The translations under genes and the position numbers were made by a program. DNA of 7,167 nucleotides, taken from JBBQKP01 sp038326995. Lineage in GTDB: Bacteria > Planctomycetota > Phycisphaerae > Tepidisphaerales > Tepidisphaeraceae. The notes under the pieces are model-generated. The model did no database searches. It was not told where the DNA came from and saw only the letters and a list, made by a program, of their open reading frames with translations. Shown here one piece after another: positions 1 through 5,802 of this stretch (its first letter is position 1; the number at the start of each line of letters is the position of its first letter). The DNA lies in NCBI GenBank assembly GCA_038326995.1, contig JBBQKP010000174.1:1-7167 (forward strand), read 5' to 3'.

Positions 1-2139
1 CACGATCATGTGCGGCACGGTCAACGCACTGAGCGCGACGAACAACACGCGAACTACGCCCGCCTCCATCGAGTCTCGTGACAGGAACATCAACGCCACC
101 GCCATCGCGATCAGCGTCATCAATGTGAGCGGCCAGCACTCGCGGCCGACGCGCTTCAAACCCGATCTCACGTCGCCGGGCGAGAGCCAATCCGCCAGGT
201 CGATCATGTGACGCGAGGAGTGCAGCAGCACGAAGTAGAGCCCGAACGCGATCAACGGCGGTGCGACGAAGTTCGCAACGACAAGCAGCAGCACTTCGCA
301 CGCGATCACCGTCGCGCGACCGGGCGTGTTGTACAACGCGCCCCGCACGAGCGTCACGATCACACACGCCGACGCGAACGCGATAAACCAGCCTTGCAAT
401 GGAACAAGATTCACCGCAACACCGGCGACGGTTGAGAGCAAGCCGCCCGCCTCGACGGGTTGAATCGCAAGCGGCAGAATAATCGGTATCGCACCGCGAA
501 AAACCGCGGTGGATAAAGACGAGTGCTCGTCGTCGCCCAGTCCGAAGTGAACCGCGGAATACGCAAGAAACGCGACGAGCGTGACGAGCGGAAACGTGGC
601 CCAGCCCAGCAGCACGACGGTCGCCAGACCGAGATACCCGATCGCGAACGTGCTTCGCCACCGCGCTGCGAGCCCGCCCAGTTTTGGGCCCAGATTTTGA
701 TTCAGTTGCGGCTTGATGCACACCTCCGCCACGCGGTGGTCCATCGCGCCGTGCGGCATGCCCAGGCTCGCCACACCGATGCCCAACAACACCAACTGAA
801 CCCAGATCGGTATCGGCCCGACCAACGCCAACACGGCCAACAGCACCGCTATCAACGGCAGCGCGACGATCGTATGAATGCGGCGATACTCATCAACTTC
901 CGATCTCGCGTTCGACCTGACCGCTTCGTCGTTCGCACTCGCCCGCCTTCGCGGACTAATCAGCAATCGGCATGACAGCATCGCCTGCTTGATGAACGGC
1001 GTTTTGGGCATCGACGCGATCACCGCAAGGTCATCGACCATGCTGCCGTGGTTCATCATGAACCGTGCGAAGCGCTGCGGATTCGTGCCCTGTGCGATTC
1101 GGTGGAAGAGCGCCGGTGCGCGCTCGGGGTTGCGCGCCAAATACGCGAGAAAAATCTGATCGAGCATTCGCGACACGCCGCGGCCGGGAACCAGCGACGT
1201 CGTCGATCTATTTTGCACGATCGCCTGCGTCAGTCGCTCGCTGTGCTCCTGTATCGCCGCGAACGCATAGCCCGTCGAAGGCTTGGCCGCACCCGCGCCC
1301 AGCCCGATCCGCGTGACGTGCGGATTCACCAACTCACGCGAAGCCTTCTCCGGAATCGTCGCGGTCGTCATCGCGATCGCGCCCTGTTCGCGGCGAATCA
1401 CCCGCCACGTCGTCACGCCAAGAATCCCGCGCAGATACCGGGCCGCGTCTTCATCGAGCACGTCGTAACTTCCAGACTTGGGCAAAAATCCCGTCGCCTC
1501 CACCAACGCCGTCCGACTCGTCGTCGGCAATACATAAACAAAGTGAATCGCACCGCGCTGCGGCGTGCGGAAATCCATCATCATCGCACTCGAGGAATCA
1601 AACGCATCCTCATCCGTCTCGACTTCCAGCCCCACGAACTGCTGCCACAGCAGCGTGTCGTCCGGCCCGCCCTCCACATCCCTCAGCGTCGGCGGGCGAC
1701 TGTCAAAGATGTGCCCGGCAGTCAGATTACAACGCTCCCCATCCCGGCCGATCGTCTCAATGTCCGGCCCGTCGATCCCGACCACCGACTGCCCCAGCCT
1801 GAGCTCCACCCGCGGATCACTCGCGAGTCGCGTTAGACAATCGCGATAAAAATCACCCGACGCGATCTGCTGGTATTTGTACGAATTCGAATGATGCGAC
1901 GCGCTGGCCGTGTCGGTCGAGAACTTCCAGTTCGACCAGCGGCAATTCGCGAGACGATCGAACCGGTGCGGGCGGGTGGAGAAGCCGCACCACGTTCGGT
2001 CATTAAAATAGTCGTCGAGCCTTTTCGGCTCGACGACTACAATTCTTTGGTCCACGCCCGCGTCACAAAGGTGGGTCGCCAGGCTTAGCCCCGCACACCC
2101 TCCGCCGATGATGACCAGCGGGTTTTGTTCGCGGGACAT
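1..2139 (-). CDS. crtY-blh: Lycopene beta-cyclase fused to Brp/Blh beta-carotene 15,15'-dioxygenase (3' end beyond window)
   Basis: One frame runs without a stop from ATG 2137-2139 to base 1 (713 codons so far). Residues 1-~390 are a CrtY-type lycopene cyclase. They show a dinucleotide-binding GGGCAG (G12-x-G14-x-x-G17) with acidic E37, then NDRTWC (46-51), FDSRP (145-149), MDFRTPQ (188-194), FVYVLP (200-205), KPSTGY (286-291) and a C-terminal IASMPKTPF (374-382). A polar, Arg-rich linker lies at about 394-418. Residues ~420 onward are a multi-membrane-span Brp/Blh domain with GMPHGAMDH (460-468), VHFG (530-533), HSSRH (640-644) and TVPHM (707-711). H463, H531, H640 and H644 match the four iron ligands of characterised Blh in order and spacing. 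Known chemistry: lycopene to beta-carotene, then cleavage to two retinals. The cyclase part has full family length and the Blh part is nearly complete at the edge. The gene lies 51 bp after the rhodopsin stop with only a weak ribosome site, suggesting co-transcription. The fusion is read directly from the sequence; activity of both halves is inferred. Confidence 0.95.
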   Translation of the reverse strand, partial: MSREQNPLVIIGGGCAGLSLATHLCDAGVDQRIVVVEPKRLDDYFNDRTWCGFSTRPHRFDRLANCRWSNWKFSTDTASASHHSNSYKYQQIASGDFYRDCLTRLASDPRVELRLGQSVVGIDGPDIETIGRDGERCNLTAGHIFDSRPPTLRDVEGGPDDTLLWQQFVGLEVETDEDAFDSSSAMMMDFRTPQRGAIHFVYVLPTTSRTALVEATGFLPKSGSYDVLDEDAARYLRGILGVTTWRVIRREQGAIAMTTATIPEKASRELVNPHVTRIGLGAGAAKPSTGYAFAAIQEHSERLTQAIVQNRSTTSLVPGRGVSRMLDQIFLAYLARNPERAPALFHRIAQGTNPQRFARFMMNHGSMVDDLAVIASMPKTPFIKQAMLSCRLLISPRRRASANDEAVRSNARSEVDEYRRIHTIVALPLIAVLLAVLALVGPIPIWVQLVLLGIGVASLGMPHGAMDHRVAEVCIKPQLNQNLGPKLGGLAARWRSTFAIGYLGLATVVLLGWATFPLVTLVAFLAYSAVHFGLGDDEHSSLSTAVFRGAIPIILPLAIQPVEAGGLLSTVAGVAVNLVPLQGWFIAFASACVIVTLVRGALYNTPGRATVIACEVLLLVVANFVAPPLIAFGLYFVLLHSSRHMIDLADWLSPGDVRSGLKRVGRECWPLTLMTLIAMAVALMFLSRDSMEAGVVRVLFVALSALTVPHMIV
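2009..2039 (-). other. Strong hairpin followed by T4 inside the crtY-blh coding sequence
   Basis: A perfect 13-bp inverted repeat (2009-2021 with 2027-2039) and a 5-base loop fall on codons ~34-44 of the fused gene. On the transcribed strand the 3' arm is followed directly by TTTT (2005-2008), then AATGAC. It resembles a weak intrinsic terminator about 100 bases into the reading frame. It could reduce read-through from the rhodopsin into the enzyme gene, or be a by-product of the encoded VVVEPKRLDDYF segment. Confidence 0.4.
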
Positions 2140-2190
2140 ACAGCGCCCTATGACTTGGTGATGACCTGATACGGGCGACCTGATGACGGA

Positions 2191-2997
2191 CTATCGACGA
2201 GACGGCTCCAGACCCGTCACTTCCGTCGAAACTGACTCGGTGCTCGAGTCTTCGAGCTGAGCCTTTGTGCGTGCGATCATGTAGATCACCAGACCGTAAC
2301 CGGCCTTGGCGGTGATGTCCGCGATCGAGTATCCGACCTGAACCGCAACTTCGCCAGTCGCGTTCAAGGCGAACAGTGTCTGCGCCGCGTAAGCTGCGGG
2401 GTAGAACAACCACGTCACGAGCAATACGACTCGTGCGAGTTTGATCAGGCTCTGCACTTGCGGGGCTTCCCGCTCGAGCGCCTTGCCCAGTTCGATAAAC
2501 AGCACATACAGAACGTACACGAACGGGATCATGCTCAGGGTCCACCAGAGCCAGCGTGTGCCAGCGTCGGATGAGATTTCGCCGGGATAACCCAGACCGA
2601 TCATGAGCGCCGTTGCGACGACCAGCTTGATCAGAAGTTTTCTGCTCTCGCCCTTGGGAAGCGTAAGAACAGCGACGAGTTCGACCATTAGCAGCGGGAC
2701 GGTAATGAACCAGTCTGCGTAACGATAGAAATCGTTGAAAGGCGATCCAGAAGCGACGTAGGTCACCACCCCGCCAACGGTCTGCATGGTGTACGCCGTC
2801 ACGAACGAATCATAGATTCGCACATAGTGATAGGTCGCGATCGCGCAGACGATGCCGCTGACCGTGATGGCCAACTGATATCGCTTACCGCTCGCGGAAC
2901 TGATGAAAAAGAAAATCGCCGCCGCACCTAAGGTCGCGATGGCGAACGACAGCATATTCGATACTAGACTGAACTGGGCAACTGAAAGTTCTGGCAT
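2191..2997 (-). CDS. Xanthorhodopsin-clade light-driven proton pump (microbial rhodopsin)
   Basis: A 268-aa seven-helix retinal protein; approximate helices are 8-32, 41-63, 89-112, 118-137, 148-170, 184-208 and 217-243. Helix C reads RYADWFITVPLLMVE, giving proton acceptor D95, T99 and carboxylate donor E106 (the DTE pattern of outward proton pumps). L103 sits at the spectral-tuning site, where Leu goes with green absorption in proteorhodopsins. H57 in helix B corresponds to the His that pairs with the acceptor Asp. Helix G has D227 and the retinal Schiff-base lysine K231 (ADITAKAGYG). SLVSNMLSF, LGYPGE and SMIPFVYVLY resemble xanthorhodopsin more than classical proteorhodopsin. W152 replaces the Gly (G156 of Salinibacter xanthorhodopsin) that makes room for a ketocarotenoid antenna, so antenna binding at that site is unlikely. 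The start is supported by GAGGAG six bases upstream; the stop is TAG at 2191-2193. It is the likely first gene of an operon with the retinal-forming fusion gene. Pump function is inferred from the motifs. Confidence 0.96.
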   Translation of the reverse strand: MPELSVAQFSLVSNMLSFAIATLGAAAIFFFISSASGKRYQLAITVSGIVCAIATYHYVRIYDSFVTAYTMQTVGGVVTYVASGSPFNDFYRYADWFITVPLLMVELVAVLTLPKGESRKLLIKLVVATALMIGLGYPGEISSDAGTRWLWWTLSMIPFVYVLYVLFIELGKALEREAPQVQSLIKLARVVLLVTWLFYPAAYAAQTLFALNATGEVAVQVGYSIADITAKAGYGLVIYMIARTKAQLEDSSTESVSTEVTGLEPSRR

Positions 2998-3003
2998 AAA
3001 GAG

Positions 3004-3009
3004 CTCCTC
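3004..3009 (-). promoter_or_regulatory. Shine-Dalgarno of the rhodopsin gene
   Basis: GAGGAG on the minus strand, six bases from the ATG at 2997. It is the best ribosome site in the window and fixes the rhodopsin start. The following crtY-blh gene has only a poor site (AGGGCG), which would favour excess rhodopsin over the enzyme. Confidence 0.8.
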
Positions 3010-3039
3010 GTAAAAAGATGTGGTGAAAAGGGTTTTGGT

Positions 3040-3069
3040 ATTCTACCAGTGCAAAACCTCGTTACCAGT
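3040..3069 (-). promoter_or_regulatory. Candidate rhodopsin promoter with a direct repeat
   Basis: On the minus strand, TGGTAGAAT (3040-3048) reads as an extended -10 element (TG-n-TAGAAT), about 43 bases from the start codon. No good -35 hexamer lies 17 bp upstream. Instead the heptamer ACTGGTA occurs twice in the same orientation (3044-3050 and 3063-3069), with starts 19 bp apart, one copy overlapping the -10 and the other covering the -35 position. A weak -35 overlain by a repeated motif fits a promoter controlled by a DNA-binding regulator, but this is inference from position only. Confidence 0.35.
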
Positions 3070-3366
3070 ATGACTCGCGAGCGATCATCAAAATGACGTG
3101 TTTTCTTGGGGTTTTCGTCTGTATTTATTTTTTGAAAGATCGTGTTCCAGTGGGTCAGTCCGAGTCTGAATCACGCTCGCGCAAAAAATGCACCACGCAA
3201 TATATGAACTTAATTCGTCATGCTGGTCTCGCATGCGTGTTTTCATATCTCCCCTTCTTCGCAGCCGCGACCGTGCTTCTTCGTCGTCCGTGCCGCTCGC
3301 CCACGAAGTATCGATCCCACGTAACACGTCAATCGTTTGCAGCAAATCGCATTCGCTTGGACGTTT

Positions 3367-3469
3367 TGCGTGCCACGACTTGTATTCAAGTCGCGATAGA
3401 CGCGAGCAGTCGAATCGCTGGAATCTTTCGAGCGGCTCACGACTCGCGTACAAGTCGTGGCACCACGCA
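3367..3469. repeat. Large imperfect palindromic element, MITE-like or structured RNA
   Basis: Perfect 15-bp arms, GTGCCACGACTTGTA (3370-3384) and its reverse complement (3449-3463), enclose 64 bp. Allowing a 3-base bulge, the arms extend outward to TGCG...CGCA at 3367 and 3469. Nested inside are ACGCGAG (3400-3406) pairing with CTCGCGT (3443-3449), and a local hairpin GACTTG-TATT-CAAGTC (3378-3393). I see no target-site duplication, no coding capacity and no U-tract. It may be a small palindromic mobile repeat or a folded RNA; the sequence alone does not decide. Confidence 0.55.
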
Positions 3470-3721
3470 TCGTGAAATTCCGGCATTCGCCTGACGTATT
3501 ACGATCCCGCCACCCAAAGCGACGTCTCGACCGATAATAGATCCCATCATCAGACCACGCCCTCTTGCATCGCCGTCGGCCTGTACAGCTCCACGCCCAA
3601 ACCTTCGCCTGCCTCCCCGCCCGGGCCCACGAACGATCGTGCGTCAAGCGACGTCCTGTAAAAAACGTCTTGCCATCGCGCGATCCGCGTCGGTCCTTTT
3701 CGCCTTAGCTATCGGACGGTT

Positions 3722-3847
3722 CTGGAGTGCTCCGGAGCCGCTCTGAAGTAGACGGGAGAGGCTCCGGAGTGGTCGAGCGAGTCGTTGGAGTGGTCCATCA
3801 AGCCGCCGCACACGTCCAATAAGCCGCTGAATACGTCCATCAATCTG
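3722..3847. repeat. Six degenerate 21-bp tandem repeats
   Basis: Six consecutive 21-base units start at 3722, 3743, 3764, 3785, 3806 and 3827, with approximate consensus CTGGAGTGGTCCATCAAGCCG. Units 3-6 are the most alike; unit 2 is the most diverged. Because 21 is a multiple of three, both minus-strand open frames here translate as 7-residue repeats, for example GLMDHSN-like units in one frame and RVRRLDG-like units in another. Neither has a good ribosome site, so I annotate a minisatellite-like array. A short heptad-repeat protein on the minus strand (3644-3973 or 3709-3936) is the alternative. Confidence 0.65.
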
Positions 3848-4009
3848 TTTAGGTGCTCGCTCTTTCCCGCCGCTCGCGCCCGCCCGGCCGCGCTGTCTTT
3901 CCAAACGGCCCCTCTGCCGGTCAGTCCGAACATCAACTAAACTCCCGCCACGACGCCCAAGGGATACACGCACGCTTACCCCTCACTCCAGTCACGATAA
4001 GAGTCGCCT

Positions 4010-4153
4010 GTGCGATCTCGAGAATACGACGACGTCAAACGCAAGCCGGGCAATAAGCTGGGGAACGATTTGGAGAATTCGTTCCTAGTTGTCCAGATAC
4101 ACCACGATACGTTCGACGTCGATGGTGTCCCCATCATGGGGCTGAGCGGCTGA
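4010..4153 (+). CDS. Small hypothetical protein, 47 aa, or remnant of a longer gene
   Basis: A GTG-started frame (4010) ends at TGA 4151-4153. The translation begins MRSREYDDVKRKPGNKLG and later has FLVVQIHHDTFDVDG. Its composition is protein-like and unlike the arginine-rich noise upstream. A TAA in frame at 3998-4000 prevents upstream extension, so it is either a true small gene with a GTG start and a weak ribosome site, or the C-terminal end of a degraded gene. It lies 12 bases before the ATG at 4166, so before the insertion it probably formed a two-gene unit with the 66-aa gene now at 5708. Function unknown. Confidence 0.4.
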   Translation: MRSREYDDVKRKPGNKLGNDLENSFLVVQIHHDTFDVDGVPIMGLSG

Positions 4154-4163
4154 CGGGGAAAAC

Positions 4164-4260
4164 CCATGTCCAAAACCACCGACACCGAAAGGGCCGACGT
4201 CCTTCGTCTTCTCGACAGAGATAAGCCCCTGAAGGATCATGACGACATTGTCCTGTTCGA
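4164..4260 (+). repeat. 97-bp perfect direct repeat, left copy
   Basis: Identical over all 97 bases to 5706-5802. It begins two bases before the ATG of the small gene and ends two bases into codon 32. Flanking bases differ on both sides (C versus T before, G versus T after). Complete identity implies a recent duplication or ongoing sequence exchange between the copies. Confidence 0.98.
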
Positions 4261-4291
4261 GCACCCCATAGGCACATTTCTTGCGGTCTAA
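4166..4291 (+). pseudogene. Truncated 5' copy of the 66-aa gene
   Basis: The first 31 codons match the gene at 5708-5908 base for base, beginning MSKTTDTERADVLRLLDR. The match stops in codon 32 at 4260, after which ten unrelated codons lead to TAA at 4289-4291. The upstream region has a purine-rich GACGGGG suitable as a ribosome site, and the preceding 47-aa frame ends 12 bases earlier. This therefore looks like the gene's original 5' end, cut off by the inserted cassette. A 41-aa chimeric peptide could still be made. Confidence 0.7.
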
Positions 4292-4333
4292 ATCGTTTCA
4301 AGACTATGATGTAAAGAGGTCGATGCTTTAAAA

Positions 4334-5101
4334 ATGCGCCTTCGCACTGTAAAATTTCGATTCGACGCAGGTACAAAAAAAGTCACCGCGGATGATATCG
4401 TGCGCACCATCAAGCTCATGCTCGAAGCGACGGGCGATCTTGCCGACTGGGAGATCCAGACCCTGAGCCTGGCCAGTCCGTTCGACTTGGCAGCAGGCGG
4501 TACAGACGACATGGTCAATCCCATTTCTGCGTTTACGACAAGCATGATGGAGATCGAATCTGGCTCCAAACCTTCCAAGCCTTTGGGCCTTACTTCAAAC
4601 AAGCTCCTCGACTCGGTCGATGCCATCACCAGTAAGCATTTTGGCTCCGTTCAGATCGCGCCGACGGCAAAACTTTCCGTCACCATGAACCACGCCGCTG
4701 TCCAGAAAGCACGAAAGGCTACTGGCCAACTTGCTCCCTCCCTCATGGTGCATGCCCGCGAGCAGATCGGGCAACTCAGGGGCGATCTTGAACAAATCAC
4801 GGTCAAGCGAGGCCAGTCCCCGCGCTTTGGAATTCGCGATCGCGTAAGTCACGTCGTCGTGCCTTGCGTCATTGCCGATGGAGACGATGAGCTTCTCGCA
4901 TCTGCCAAGAAAGCGCTCGGCCGTCGAGTCATCGTCAGCGGTTTGATTCGTTTCGGCAGCCAGTCTGTCGCGACATCCATTAAAGTCGCGTCCCTTGAAA
5001 TTCCCGACGAGTTCACGATCCCCTTCGACAAGCTGATACGCGCACCGCTCACCCGCGACGGCGATTCCGTCGGGCACATCCGGAGATTGAGGAATGGTTG
5101 A
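4334..5101 (+). CDS. Hypothetical protein paired with a PIN nuclease (candidate antitoxin/partner)
   Basis: 255 aa; I do not recognise the family. No signal peptide or membrane span is visible, so it is probably cytoplasmic. The N-terminal part (about 1-100) opens with a basic strand, RLRTVKFRF, followed by a likely helix (TADDIVRTIKLMLEA). The middle (about 118-155) is helical and basic. The C-terminal part (about 165-225) alternates strands, including HVVVPCVIAD and RRVIVSGLIRF, and could form a small beta-barrel; this fold guess is weak. The stop overlaps the start of the PIN gene by 8 bases, indicating translational coupling, so an antitoxin or cofactor role is inferred. It is far longer than typical 70-90-aa VapB antitoxins and lacks an obvious AbrB, RHH or Phd motif. 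The start is ATG 4334, with AAAGAGG (4313-4319) 14 bases upstream, a longer gap than ideal. Confidence 0.75.
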   Translation: MRLRTVKFRFDAGTKKVTADDIVRTIKLMLEATGDLADWEIQTLSLASPFDLAAGGTDDMVNPISAFTTSMMEIESGSKPSKPLGLTSNKLLDSVDAITSKHFGSVQIAPTAKLSVTMNHAAVQKARKATGQLAPSLMVHAREQIGQLRGDLEQITVKRGQSPRFGIRDRVSHVVVPCVIADGDDELLASAKKALGRRVIVSGLIRFGSQSVATSIKVASLEIPDEFTIPFDKLIRAPLTRDGDSVGHIRRLRNG

Positions 5102-5585
5102 TGCTCCCCCGACCGCCGTCGGCCTCGATTCGTGCATTCTGATCGAGCTCTTCGACGAGAAATCGAAGCATCGCCAAGACATCAGGCAAATCTTCAACGC
5201 CGCCGAACGGGATGAGTTAGTTCTGGTCATCTCGACGATGGTTCACGCCGAAGTCGCAGCCACAAAAAGCAACGCAACGCCTCATCAGATTTGGGAAATC
5301 CGTCGGGCCATGTCTCAAACCTGTTTCGAACCTGTTGAATTGTCCGTCCCGCTGGGCATTCTCGCAGCAGACCTCGCGCGTGAGCACGGCCTGAAGCCTT
5401 ACGATGCCATCCATGCCGCAACCTGCGTCAATAAAGGCGTTGAGTGGTTGCTCACATTCGACAAGAAAGTGCTCCGGGCAGACGGCAAGATCATGACCAG
5501 TGCGTCAGATCGATCTAAACGCCTTCGCATTGTCACTCCCGAAGCCTTTTGCAAATTGTTCTACAGGCCGCTTTTCAGCAACTAG
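5094..5585 (+). CDS. PIN-domain ribonuclease, VapC-like toxin
   Basis: 163 aa, somewhat longer than the usual ~130-140 for VapC. The PIN active-site acids are all present: D12 in GLDSCILIELF, E53 in STMVHAEVAA, D104 in LKPYDAIHAAT and D123 in WLLTFDKKV. In this family they coordinate Mg2+/Mn2+ for RNA cleavage, often of tRNA or rRNA. The extra length is C-terminal (about 130-163). The gene overlaps the upstream partner by 8 bases and has GGAG (5082-5085) eight bases before its ATG, so the pair is a tight bicistron. Toxin activity is inferred; a regulatory or processing nuclease is the alternative. No clear terminator follows the TAG at 5583-5585. Confidence 0.88.
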   Translation: MVDAPPTAVGLDSCILIELFDEKSKHRQDIRQIFNAAERDELVLVISTMVHAEVAATKSNATPHQIWEIRRAMSQTCFEPVELSVPLGILAADLAREHGLKPYDAIHAATCVNKGVEWLLTFDKKVLRADGKIMTSASDRSKRLRIVTPEAFCKLFYRPLFSN

Positions 5586-5705
5586 CCATCCGCAGCAGGA
5601 ATCCGTCCGCGGTTGCCGGGCGTGCAACTGGTTGGATGATCTCCCGCGCTGCTTTATAACCCGTGCTCCAAAGCACCTATCGTCATCCCAGCGTGGGACC
5701 GTCTT
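5586..5705 (+). other. Non-coding right end of the cassette with two small hairpins
   Basis: 120 bases between the PIN stop and the right 97-bp repeat. It contains GTGCT-CCAA-AGCAC (5663-5676) and TCCCA-GCG-TGGGA (5686-5698), two short perfect stem-loops just inside the repeat junction. Neither is followed by a T-run, so they are poor terminators. They may mark the cassette end or be chance. Confidence 0.3.
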
Positions 5706-5802
5706 CCATGTCCAAAACCACCGACACCGAAAGGGCCGACGTCCTTCGTCTTCTCGACAGAGATAAGCCCCTGAAGGATCATGACGACATTGTCCTGTTC
5801 GA
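5706..5802 (+). repeat. 97-bp perfect direct repeat, right copy
   Basis: Second copy of the segment at 4164-4260 with no mismatch. Here it runs on into the rest of the 66-aa gene, so this is the junction that keeps the intact coding sequence. Confidence 0.98.

Larger units (their letters stand above)
3070..4009. other. About 0.9 kb without a convincing gene
   Basis: This gap separates the minus-strand phototrophy operon from the plus-strand genes. Open frames of 60-134 codons exist on both strands, but they overlap one another, have arginine/serine-rich low-complexity translations, and show no recognisable domain or ribosome site. The part nearest the rhodopsin promoter (about 3070-3250) is more AT-rich than the rest. 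Two elements stand out: the inverted-repeat block at 3367-3469 and the 21-bp tandem repeats at 3722-3847. I see nothing else supportable. Confidence 0.6.
4261..5705 (+). mobile_element. Putative inserted cassette bounded by 97-bp direct repeats
   Basis: 1445 bp lie between the two identical repeats and hold an overlapping gene pair (255-aa protein and PIN nuclease). Collapsing one repeat plus the insert reconstructs an uninterrupted 66-aa gene directly after the 47-aa frame, which is the expected signature of insertion. I see no transposase, integrase or terminal inverted repeats. The repeats are far longer than usual transposon target duplications, so any movement would need homologous recombination through a circle or a recombinase in trans. 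A local duplication followed by gene insertion is the alternative. Confidence 0.5.

Noticed and set aside
8..2088. Several plus-strand open frames of 61-262 codons across the left region
   Set aside because: They are antisense shadows of the fused crtY-blh gene: arginine-rich, no domain, and contradicted by a continuous minus-strand frame rich in family motifs.
2063..2545. 160-codon minus-strand frame overlapping the rhodopsin
   Set aside because: It is an out-of-frame shadow on the same strand; the rhodopsin frame carries all the expected functional residues.
3367..3469. tRNA gene or integron attC site
   Set aside because: There is no cloverleaf arrangement or CCA end, and no RYYYAAC/GTTRRRY core sites at the arm ends.
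3088..3647. Overlapping open frames of 95-134 codons on both strands
   Set aside because: They cover the same bases in conflicting frames, run through the palindromic element, and show no ribosome site or recognisable domain.
3722..3847. CRISPR array
   Set aside because: The 21-bp units are directly adjacent with no spacers and are degenerate, so this is a tandem repeat, not a CRISPR.
4595..5230. 211-codon minus-strand frame opposite the 255-aa gene
   Set aside because: The plus-strand frame has a coupled overlap with the PIN gene and protein-like composition; the minus frame looks like an antisense shadow.
4261..5705. Classical insertion sequence
   Set aside because: There is no transposase and no terminal inverted repeat, and the 97-bp flanking duplication is too long for IS transposition.
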